The notes: generated by a model from the letters alone, not told the origin. Counted from the first letter of the stretch, positions 1 through 5,135 are shown. The stretch is 5,211 nt of DNA from JBBPYA01 sp038200385 (GCA_038200385.1 JBBPYA010000232.1:1-5211); one strand, 5' to 3'. A program made the numbers and translations.

Positions 1-512
1 CGCTGTCGCTGCACGAGCACCACTACCTCGGCTCCGACGGGCAGCCGGTGCGGCACTCCACCACGCAGGTCGTCGAGGCCGCCGAGGACGGGTTGTCAGC
101 GCACCGCTACATGTTCGACACCGACGCGCTCACCGTGGACGTGCCGCAGGGTGGCCGGCTCGGTCAGCAGATTGTCCCGGTGGACCGGGGCCTGTTCGCC
201 GTCGACATCACACTGACCACGCCGCTGCTCGCGGGGGAGACCGCGACCCTGCGCTACGACACCACCTTCGCCGCGGGCGGACGGTTGCCGCCGGAGTTCC
301 GCCGCGCGGCCTACCGCCCGGTCCACAATGTCGACCTGCGGGTGCAGTTCGACCGCCGCCGGATCCCCTCGCACGTGTACCGCGCCGAGTGGCCGGGGCT
401 GACCGGGTCGCCGACGTACCGGTTCGCCGTGCCCCTGGACGCGGACCTGGCCGCGCACCAGTTCCTGTCGAACATCGAGGGACGGGTGGTGGGGTTCACC
501 TGGCAGTGGTGA
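1..512 (+). CDS. C-terminal part of an unrecognised protein (5' end outside window)
   Basis: The frame is open from the left edge (codons in phase with position 3) to the TGA at 510-512. A GTG at 48 could be read as a start, but the frame runs upstream of it with ordinary protein-like sequence (LSLHEHHYLGSDGQP), so the gene most likely begins outside the window. About 169 residues are visible. They contain alternating hydrophobic and polar stretches typical of beta strands (LFAVDITLTTPLL, ATLRYDTTFA, VDLRVQFDRRR, TYRFAVPLD) and end in an aromatic tail, VVGFTWQW. No transmembrane segment, metal motif or catalytic signature is apparent. The beta-rich look suggests a sandwich-like C-terminal domain. 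A vague resemblance to C-terminal domains following N-terminal HTH domains in actinobacterial proteins is my impression only. The gene converges on the sensor kinase, and the two 3' ends overlap by 17 nt. Function is unknown. I am sure that it is coding and unsure what it does. Confidence 0.8.
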   Translation, partial: LSLHEHHYLGSDGQPVRHSTTQVVEAAEDGLSAHRYMFDTDALTVDVPQGGRLGQQIVPVDRGLFAVDITLTTPLLAGETATLRYDTTFAAGGRLPPEFRRAAYRPVHNVDLRVQFDRRRIPSHVYRAEWPGLTGSPTYRFAVPLDADLAAHQFLSNIEGRVVGFTWQW

Positions 513-2001
513 TCGCCGGTCCCGGTGCACTGAGGCCGGGCAGGTGTACGGCGAACGTCGTACCGTCCGGGGAGCTGTCCACGTCCACCCGCCCACCGTG
601 GGCCGAGGCGACGGCGGACACGATGGCCAGCCCCAGCCCGGTGCTGCCGGCCCCGCGGGACCGGGATGCGTCTCCTCGGGTGAAGCGCTCGAAGATGTTG
701 GGCAGCAGCGATGGATCGATCCCGGGGCCGCGGTCGCTCACGCGCAGCACCACGCTGGTCCGATCGTGGGTCAGGCTGGTCGTGACCACGGTGCCGGACG
801 GGGTGTGCGTGCGGGCGTTAGCCAGCAGGTTGGCCAGCACCTGGTGCAGCCGGCCGGAGTCGCCCTCGACCACGACCTCGTCCTCGGGCAGCTGCAGGCT
901 CCACTCGTGGTCGGGGCCAGCGGCGCGGGCGTCGCTGACCGCGTCGATCACCAGGTGTCCGAGTTCGACCGGCTGATGTTCCAGCGGTCGGCCGGAGTCC
1001 AGCCGGGCCAGCAGCAACAGGTCCTCCACCAGGACCGTCATCCGGGTGGCCTCGGACTCCACTCGGCGCAGCGCGTGCACGGTGTCTGGGTCGACGTCGA
1101 CGCCGTGCCGGCGGGTCAGCTCGGCGTAGCCACGAATCGAGGCCAGCGGTGTGCGCAACTCGTGGCTGGCGTCCGCGACGAACTGCCGGACCCGGGTCTC
1201 GCTGGCCTGCCGGGCGGTCAGCGCCGAGCCGACGTGGCCCAGCAGCCGGTTCAGCGCCGCACCGACCTGACCGACCTCGGTGCGCGGGTCGGCGTCGGCG
1301 TCGGGGACCCGCTCGGCCAGGGCCACCTCGCCGCGGTCCAGCGGCAGCTCGCTGACCCGGGTGGCGGTGGCGGCGACCCGGTCCAGGGGCCGCAGCGCGT
1401 GCCGGATCAGCAACGCGCCGGCCAGCCCGGTCGCCACGATTCCCACGAGCGACACCAGCAGGACGACCCCGGCGAGGCGGTCCACCGTGTCCTGTACGCC
1501 AACGAGCGGCAGGCCGACGGCGACGGCGTCCCCACCGCCCACGCCGACGACGATGACGCGGTAGGAGCCGATCCCCGGGAGTTCCACGGTCCGGGGCCGG
1601 GCATCGGGCGGCACCGTGGCCAACTGCCTGGCCTGCGCGCGGGTGAGCGCGGACAGGTCACCGCGGTTGCTCAGGACGCCGGCGAGCACCACCTGGCCGT
1701 CGCGCAGGTTGGCCCCGATCGTGCCCACCTGCTGCCCGGGGCGCAGCAGGTAGGCGACGCCCTGCTCGAAGTCGGGTCCCGGTCCCGGCGGACCCTCGAA
1801 GCCCGGCGCCCCGCTGCGACCGGCCGCCCCCTGCAGCTGGTCGTCGACCTGCTGGACGAGGAACGTGTGGAGCAGGAGCAGGCTGAGCGCGCCGATCACG
1901 AGGCACACGGCGGCGAGCAGGGCGATCGTGCTGGCGATCAGCCGCGCCCGCAGGGTCAGGCGACGCGTCACCCGCTTGTCATGGGCGGGTCCCGGCGCCA
2001 T
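496..2001 (-). CDS. Membrane sensor histidine kinase (HAMP-HisKA-HATPase_c)
   Basis: This 501-residue kinase of a two-component system should sense a signal outside the membrane, autophosphorylate and pass phosphate to the regulator encoded just upstream. Residues 21-49 form transmembrane helix 1 and about 177-200 helix 2. Between them lies a roughly 125-residue extracytoplasmic sensor with a Gly/Pro-rich stretch (62-77). A HAMP linker follows (about 200-260). The H-box ASHELRTP carries the phospho-acceptor His280. The ATP-binding domain shows the N-box (NLLANA, Asn391 and Asn395), the G1 box DRGPGI (423-428), the F-box FERF (437-440) and the G2 box GSTGLGL (452-458). All catalytic boxes are intact and the length is normal. 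The ATG lies 3 nt after the regulator's stop with no Shine-Dalgarno sequence, implying coupled translation; a GTG at codon 11 is an alternative start. The architecture resembles actinobacterial PhoR/TcrY-type kinases. The signal sensed cannot be read from the sequence. Confidence 0.96.
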   Translation of the reverse strand: MAPGPAHDKRVTRRLTLRARLIASTIALLAAVCLVIGALSLLLLHTFLVQQVDDQLQGAAGRSGAPGFEGPPGPGPDFEQGVAYLLRPGQQVGTIGANLRDGQVVLAGVLSNRGDLSALTRAQARQLATVPPDARPRTVELPGIGSYRVIVVGVGGGDAVAVGLPLVGVQDTVDRLAGVVLLVSLVGIVATGLAGALLIRHALRPLDRVAATATRVSELPLDRGEVALAERVPDADADPRTEVGQVGAALNRLLGHVGSALTARQASETRVRQFVADASHELRTPLASIRGYAELTRRHGVDVDPDTVHALRRVESEATRMTVLVEDLLLLARLDSGRPLEHQPVELGHLVIDAVSDARAAGPDHEWSLQLPEDEVVVEGDSGRLHQVLANLLANARTHTPSGTVVTTSLTHDRTSVVLRVSDRGPGIDPSLLPNIFERFTRGDASRSRGAGSTGLGLAIVSAVASAHGGRVDVDSSPDGTTFAVHLPGLSAPGPAITTAR

Positions 2002-2004
2002 CGG

Positions 2005-2757
2005 TCACGACGGCGCGGCCGCCCGCAGTACGTAGCCCGCGCCCCGCATGGTGTGGATCATCGGGGGTAGCCCGGCGTCGATCTTGCGCCGCAGGTAGGA
2101 GATGTACAGCTCCACGACGTTGGCCTGGCCGCCGAAGTCGTAGTTCCACACCCGGTCCAGGATCTGCGCCTTGGACAGCACCCGGCGCGGATTGCGCATC
2201 AGGTAGCGCAGCAGCTCGAACTCGGTCGCGGTCAGCGAGATCTCCCGCCCGGCACGGCGTACCTCGTGGCTGTCCTCGTCCAGGCTCAGGTCGCCGACGG
2301 TCAGCACGGCGTCGTCGCGCGCGATCGCCGTCCCGGAGCGCCGGATGAGCGCGCGGACCCGGGCGACGACCTCCTCCAACGAGAACGGCTTGGTGACGTA
2401 GTCGTCGCCTCCGGCGGTGAGACCGGCGACCCGGTCCTCGACGGCGTCGCGGGCGGTGAGGAACAGCACCGGGATACGTGGTGCGTTCTCCCGCAGCCGG
2501 CGCAGCACCTCCATCCCGTCGATGTCGGGCAGCATCATGTCGAGGACGACCGCGTCCGGGCGGAAGTCGCGGGCCGCGCGGACCGCGGCCATCCCGTCCT
2601 CGGCGGTGCGGACGTCCCAGGACTCGAAGCGCAGCGCCATGGACAGCAGTTCGCGAAGGCTTGCCTCGTCGTCCACGACGAGCACCCGCATCGGGGAGCC
2701 GTCGGAGTGGGCCAGGTCGGCCGGCGCGTCGGGTCGGGTCGCACTCATCGTGGTCAT
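2005..2757 (-). CDS. OmpR/PhoB-family response regulator, PhoP-like
   Basis: This DNA-binding response regulator (250 residues from the chosen ATG) is the partner of the downstream kinase. The receiver domain (about 23-140) has the acidic pocket Asp29/Asp30 (LVVDDE), phospho-acceptor Asp73 (VVLDMMLPD), the switch Thr101 (FLTARD) and Lys123 (GGDDYVTKPFSLEEVVAR). The winged-helix domain (about 150-246) has LTATEFELLRYL, the probable recognition helix NVVELYISYLRRKI (213-226) and the wing RGAGYVLR. From memory, these signatures are nearly the same as in M. tuberculosis PhoP, so binding to 11-bp-phased repeats is expected, and such repeats lie just upstream. Start: a TTG at 2778 would give 257 residues, but it abuts the repeats and lacks a convincing ribosome site. 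The ATG at 2757 sits 6 nt after a -10-like hexamer and is preferred; ATG 2748 and ATG 2691 are also possible. The subgroup assignment (PhoP, TcrX or TrcR) is an inference. Confidence 0.93.
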   Translation of the reverse strand: MTTMSATRPDAPADLAHSDGSPMRVLVVDDEASLRELLSMALRFESWDVRTAEDGMAAVRAARDFRPDAVVLDMMLPDIDGMEVLRRLRENAPRIPVLFLTARDAVEDRVAGLTAGGDDYVTKPFSLEEVVARVRALIRRSGTAIARDDAVLTVGDLSLDEDSHEVRRAGREISLTATEFELLRYLMRNPRRVLSKAQILDRVWNYDFGGQANVVELYISYLRRKIDAGLPPMIHTMRGAGYVLRAAAPS

Positions 2758-2763
2758 GGTCGC

Positions 2764-2769
2764 ATCGTG
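2764..2769 (-). promoter_or_regulatory. Candidate -10 hexamer of a leaderless response-regulator transcript
   Basis: On the minus strand CACGAT lies exactly 6 nt before the ATG at 2757. It keeps the two most conserved bases of the TANNNT -10 element (A at position 2, T at position 6) and lacks the first T. Transcription would begin at the A of ATG. No good -35 is visible; the phased repeats at 2779-2818 occupy that position, as expected for an activator-dependent promoter. Confidence 0.35.
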
Positions 2770-2778
2770 GTGGCGCAA

Positions 2779-2818
2779 GCTGTCCCAAACCTGGCTGTCT
2801 GCTGTGAATCTCCTGTGC
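2779..2818 (-). promoter_or_regulatory. PhoP-type operator: four 11-bp-phased direct half-sites
   Basis: On the minus strand the heptamers GCACAGG (2818-2812), TCACAGC (2807-2801), AGCCAGG (2796-2790) and GGACAGC (2785-2779) start exactly 11 bp apart, with 4-bp spacers and an invariant CAG at heptamer positions 4-6. The second copy matches the known mycobacterial PhoP half-site TCACAGC perfectly; copies 1 and 4 match at 5 of 7 bases and copy 3 at 3 of 7. With a start point at 2757 the array covers about -22 to -61, where an OmpR-family activator would contact the -35 region. It probably mediates autoregulation of the two-component operon. Confidence 0.55.
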
Positions 2819-2824
2819 CACGAC

Positions 2825-2840
2825 GGGCGGTGCTTCGCCC
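2825..2840 (-). terminator. Weak GC hairpin after the MOSC gene
   Basis: A stem GGGCG/CGCCC with a 6-nt loop begins 7 nt after the MOSC stop codon. There is no U-tract, and the stem is only 5 bp. It may slow or end transcription before the response-regulator promoter, but the evidence is thin. Confidence 0.2.
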
Positions 2841-2847
2841 CGTTGGC

Positions 2848-3558
2848 TCAGCGTGCGCGCAGCTCGTCGCCGACCCGGATTGTGCCAGTCCCGGTGACCA
2901 CGGCACCGATGGCCAGGCAGCCGTCCCGCTCCCGGTGTACCCGCCGCAGCACGTCGAGGTCCTTGTCGATGCCGCCCGGTTGCGGCCGGGTGACCATGAC
3001 GCACCGCGCGATCCGCATCCGGACCTCGAACGCCGCGTTCCCGACCTCGACCGGCCGGCCCACCAGGTCGTCCTCGCCGTCGCCGGACAGCAGCACGTTG
3101 GCCCGGAACCGGCGGCGGTCCCAGTCCCCGATGGTGGCCTCGCCGAGGAAGGACACGTTGGCCCGGTCGGAGTCCTGGAACGCCCCGGTCGCGCCGTCGA
3201 AGGGTTCCCAGGCGCCCGTCTCGTCCTCGAAGTCGGCCGGGTTCTCGTAGCGTCGTGCTCCGGGTTCGGCCGCCGAGCGCAGGGCCACCGGCCGGTGCAG
3301 CCAGTCCGACAGCGCCGCGTCGTCGGCGGCGACCGAGCCGTCGGGCAGGGTGATAGTGACCGACCCGTCCGGGGCGGTTGCGGCGCCGGCGCGCAGCAGC
3401 TCCGGGTGCCGGCGAGCCGTCAGCCCGAAGCCGGTCCCGGTGTCGAACAGCGCGAGCCGGCGGTCGCCGGCCAGCCCCTGGGGCTCGACCTCGACGCTGT
3501 CGACCTGCTCGCCCTGCAGCGACTTGACCGGGAACCGCCAGATCTGCACCACACGCAT
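2848..3558 (-). CDS. MOSC-domain protein (N-terminal beta barrel plus MOSC; mARC/YcbX-like)
   Basis: This 236-residue protein belongs to the molybdenum-cofactor sulfurase C-terminal (MOSC) superfamily. The N-terminal barrel shows the hallmark opening RVVQIWRFPVKSLQG (2-16) and GLAGDRRLALFD (28-39), and the MOSC core includes RRRFRANVLLSG (148-159). Cys186 in RCVMVTRPQPG lies where mARC and YcbX proteins have the cysteine that binds molybdenum, so a bound molybdenum cofactor and reduction of N-hydroxylated or related substrates are plausible. The final DGCLAIGAVV...GTIRVGDEL is also typical of the fold. It has no ferredoxin domain (unlike YcbX), signal peptide or membrane segment, so it should be cytosolic and need a separate electron donor. 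The ATG at 3558 begins exactly at the conserved domain edge and follows TAGGCT by 6 nt, suggesting a leaderless transcript. It lies in the same direction as its neighbours but with its own candidate promoter. The family is certain and the substrate unknown. Confidence 0.93.
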   Translation of the reverse strand: MRVVQIWRFPVKSLQGEQVDSVEVEPQGLAGDRRLALFDTGTGFGLTARRHPELLRAGAATAPDGSVTITLPDGSVAADDAALSDWLHRPVALRSAAEPGARRYENPADFEDETGAWEPFDGATGAFQDSDRANVSFLGEATIGDWDRRRFRANVLLSGDGEDDLVGRPVEVGNAAFEVRMRIARCVMVTRPQPGGIDKDLDVLRRVHRERDGCLAIGAVVTGTGTIRVGDELRAR

Positions 3559-3564
3559 GGTCCC

Positions 3565-3570
3565 AGCCTA
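3565..3570 (-). promoter_or_regulatory. Candidate -10 (TAGGCT) of a leaderless MOSC transcript
   Basis: TAGGCT on the minus strand is a full TANNNT match and lies 6 nt before the ATG, putting the transcript start at the start codon. There is no clear -35; that position (about 3588-3593, reading ACTGGT) falls inside the left arm of the 42-bp palindrome, which could therefore act as an operator. Confidence 0.5.
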
Positions 3571-3575
3571 GGTCC

Positions 3576-3631
3576 GGGACGGATCTGACCAGTTGCGGCG
3601 GGCCGCTGCGTCAACTGGTCAGATGGGACGG
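3576..3631. repeat. 42-bp palindrome with 13-bp perfect arms, flanked by 7-bp direct repeats
   Basis: Left arm ATCTGACCAGTTG (3583-3595) and right arm CAACTGGTCAGAT (3612-3624) are perfect reverse complements around a 16-nt core containing a smaller GCGGC/GCCGC pairing. The palindrome is bounded exactly by GGGACGG on both sides (3576-3582 and 3625-3631); the match extends three more bases because the left arm begins with ATC. Possible roles are a tiny inserted palindromic element with a target duplication, an operator over the MOSC -35 region (left arm at about -25 to -37), or a bidirectional stem-loop ending the upstream PLP-enzyme transcript. There is no U-tract. Confidence 0.6.
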
Positions 3632-3658
3632 ATCACGGTCCTCGTGGCGGGGCGCCCG

Positions 3659-3672
3659 TGACCAGTTGCGGC
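3659..3672 (+). repeat. Extra copy of the palindrome arm (TGACCAGTTGCGGC)
   Basis: These 14 nt are identical to 3586-3599, the inner part of the palindrome's left arm plus the start of its core. The copy lies 73 nt away in the same orientation, just beyond the 3' end of the threonine-synthase-like gene. It has no matching inverted partner nearby, so it looks like a solo half-site or a remnant copy. Confidence 0.45.
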
Positions 3673-3684
3673 CGGCGGTGCCGG
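3672..3684 (-). terminator. Short GC hairpin after the threonine-synthase-like gene
   Basis: CCGGC and GCCGG pair around a 3-nt loop, starting 7 nt after the stop codon on the minus strand. A perfect 10-bp palindrome TGACCGGTCA (3685-3694) overlaps the stop itself. There is no U-tract. Either this or the larger palindrome at 3583-3624 could end the transcript. Confidence 0.22.
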
Positions 3685-3691
3685 TGACCGG

Positions 3692-4903
3692 TCAGTCCGG
3701 CAGCGGTAGCGGGCCGTCGGCGGTGACGGTGGGTACGTCGACGGGCACCGCGTCGGGGTAGATCAGGCCGGAGCCGGTGTTGAGCAGCACCACCTCCTCC
3801 TCCGGCGCGATCCAGCCGGTGCGGACCAGGGCGCGGGCCGCGGTCACCGTCGCCGCTCCCTCCGGGCACAGCTGCACACCCTCGAGCCGGCCGGCCAGCG
3901 TGACGTCGGCAAGCAGGTCGGCGTCGGTCACCGCGACCGCCGTGCCGCCGGTGCGGTAGATCGCGTCCAGCACCAGGAAGTCGCCCAGCGCCTTCGGCAC
4001 GGTGATCCCGAACGCCGCCGTCCGGGCGTCGACCCACGGCTCGGACTCCCGCGCACCGGCCTCGAACGCGCGAACGATCGGTGCGCAGCCCGTGGCCTGT
4101 ACCGCCACCATCCGCGGCAGCCGGCCCCGCAGCCAGCCCAGTGCGACCAGCTCCTCCAGCGCCTTGGCGATGCCGATCAGGCCGACCCCGCCGCCGGTCG
4201 GGTAGACCACCACGTCGGGCATCCGCCAGCCGAGTTGCTCGGCCAGCTCGAAGCCCATCGTCTTCTTGCCCTCGATCCGGTACGGCTCGCGCAGCGTCCC
4301 CACGTCCGCCCAACCGGTGCCGGCGATGGCTTGGCCGATCAGCCGGCCGGCGTCGGAGATCAGCCCGTCGACGAGGACGAGGTGGCCACCGGCGGCGACA
4401 ACCTCGCCGCGGGTGATCGAAGGCGCATCCCGGGGCATCGCCACGAGCATCGACAGCCCCGCGCGGGCGGCGTACGCCGACCAGGCGGCGCCGGCGTTGC
4501 CGTTGGTCGGCATGGCCAGCGCGCGGGCCCCCAGCTCGCGGGCGCGGGACACTCCGACGGCGGCGCCGCGGGCCTTGAACGAGCCGGTCGGCAGCAGCCC
4601 CTCGTCCTTGAGCCACAGCCGCTGGAGCCCGATCTCGGCGGCCAGCCGGGGTACGGCGAGCAGCGGGGTCATCGACTCGCCGAGGCTGACGATGCCCGCG
4701 GCCGCCGTCACCGGCAGCAACTCGTGGTAGCGCCACAGGTTGGCCGGCCGGGAGGCCAGGTCGTCCCGCTCGACGGTGACCGCGGCCAGGTCGTATCGCG
4801 CGAGCAGCGGGGACCCGCAGGCTGGGCACACCCCCTGGAACACCGACGGGTCGTGGCGGGCCCCGCAGCGCGGGCACTCCAGGTGGGACAGGGCGCTGAA
4901 CAC
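3692..4903 (-). CDS. Threonine-synthase-like PLP-dependent enzyme with N-terminal zinc ribbon
   Basis: This 403-residue fold-type II PLP enzyme is of the threonine synthase family, which converts O-phospho-L-homoserine to L-threonine and phosphate in the cytosol. The N-terminus has a zinc ribbon, CPRCG (Cys10, Cys13) and CPACG (Cys26, Cys29), seen in a subset of the family. SLGESMTPLL (73-82) opens the catalytic core. Lys110 in GSFKARG should form the PLP Schiff base, TNGNAG (133-138) is the substrate/cofactor loop, PTGGG (235-239) the glycine loop for PLP phosphate, and NTGSGL (375-380) the C-terminal motif. Length is normal and the core intact. The GTG at 4903 puts Cys10 close to the start, follows GAAGAT by 6 nt, and the in-frame TAG at 4931-4933 excludes a much longer N-terminus. 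No homoserine dehydrogenase or homoserine kinase gene adjoins it, so it may be a paralogue acting on another phosphorylated or beta-substituted amino acid; the family is secure, the substrate is not. Confidence 0.92.
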   Translation of the reverse strand: MFSALSHLECPRCGARHDPSVFQGVCPACGSPLLARYDLAAVTVERDDLASRPANLWRYHELLPVTAAAGIVSLGESMTPLLAVPRLAAEIGLQRLWLKDEGLLPTGSFKARGAAVGVSRARELGARALAMPTNGNAGAAWSAYAARAGLSMLVAMPRDAPSITRGEVVAAGGHLVLVDGLISDAGRLIGQAIAGTGWADVGTLREPYRIEGKKTMGFELAEQLGWRMPDVVVYPTGGGVGLIGIAKALEELVALGWLRGRLPRMVAVQATGCAPIVRAFEAGARESEPWVDARTAAFGITVPKALGDFLVLDAIYRTGGTAVAVTDADLLADVTLAGRLEGVQLCPEGAATVTAARALVRTGWIAPEEEVVLLNTGSGLIYPDAVPVDVPTVTADGPLPLPD

Positions 4904-4909
4904 GCGCCC

Positions 4910-4915
4910 ATCTTC
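4910..4915 (-). promoter_or_regulatory. Candidate -10 (GAAGAT) of a leaderless PLP-enzyme transcript
   Basis: GAAGAT on the minus strand lies 6 nt before the GTG start and keeps A at position 2 and T at position 6 of the TANNNT element. No convincing -35 is seen. The region upstream is filled by the operator-like sequences at 4914-4943. A partial Shine-Dalgarno (GATGGG) overlaps the same place, so a short leader from a start point further upstream cannot be excluded. Confidence 0.3.
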
Positions 4916-4942
4916 ACAGCAGGCTGACGGCTAGCCGCCAGC
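4914..4942 (+). promoter_or_regulatory. Second PhoP-type site over the PLP-enzyme promoter
   Basis: On the plus strand TCACAGC (4914-4920) is followed in 11-bp phase by TGACGGC (4925-4931, 5 of 7 matches) and CGCCAGC (4936-4942, 4 of 7 matches). The decamer TTCACAGCAG at 4913-4922 is identical to the core of the array upstream of the response regulator. The site covers about -11 to -39 of the minus-strand gene and points away from it, which would suit repression better than activation. Confidence 0.35.
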
Positions 4943-4943
4943 C
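4922..4943. promoter_or_regulatory. 22-bp near-perfect palindrome upstream of the PLP-enzyme gene
   Basis: GGCTGACGGCT (4922-4932) and AGCCGCCAGCC (4933-4943) are reverse complements with one mismatched pair and no spacer. The centre lies about 30 nt upstream of the GTG start, so a dimeric repressor bound here would cover the -35 region. It overlaps the weaker half-sites of the PhoP-like array, so the two readings compete. Confidence 0.35.
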
Positions 4944-5042
4944 ATGGCCCCTAGGACGAGGAAAGGCTCTCTGCCGGCCAGCACCTCCGGCGGAGGCCCG
5001 GAGACCCACGCCAGGTCCGCGCCACCATCCCGGTGCCCGCAA

Positions 5043-5126
5043 TGGCTCGGACGGCGTGGCTCGGACGGCGTGGCCCGGACGGCGTGGCTCGGACGGCGTG
5101 GCTCGGACGGCGTGGCTCGGACGGCC
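5043..5126. repeat. Tandem repeat, six copies of a 14-bp unit
   Basis: The unit TGGCTCGGACGGCG is repeated six times without interruption (starts 5043, 5057, 5071, 5085, 5099, 5113). Copy 3 has one change (T to C at unit position 5) and copy 6 ends in C instead of G. The 14-bp period is not a multiple of three, so the array is not built as a protein repeat. The near identity of the copies suggests recent slippage expansion, and copy number may vary between strains. Confidence 0.9.
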
Positions 5127-5135
5127 TAGCGGCTT

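Noticed and set aside
544..2070. 508-codon plus-strand open frame
   Set aside because: It lies antisense to the histidine kinase, whose motifs are unmistakable. The translation is Gln/Gly/Val-rich with no domain, as expected for the complementary frame of GC-rich coding DNA.
2758..2778. TTG at 2778 as the response-regulator start
   Set aside because: It adds seven residues but abuts the phased operator repeats, leaving no room for a promoter between them. ATG 2757 has a -10-like hexamer at the leaderless distance. The TTG remains possible if transcription starts further upstream.
2266..3588. 440-codon plus-strand open frame
   Set aside because: It runs antisense through the regulator, the intergenic gap and the MOSC gene, has no recognisable motif, and low-complexity His/Gln/Val-rich composition.
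3633..4877. 414-codon minus-strand open frame
   Set aside because: It is an alternate frame of the threonine-synthase-like gene with Arg/Gly/Pro-rich sequence. The frame carrying the PLP motifs is the real one.
4984..4996. CCTCC/GGAGG hairpin as a terminator or RNA element
   Set aside because: The stem is short, there is no U-tract, and it is too far from any gene end; such hairpins are frequent by chance at this GC content.
5043..5126. CRISPR array reading of the tandem repeats
   Set aside because: The 14-bp units are contiguous with no spacers and no cas genes are present, so this is a simple tandem repeat.
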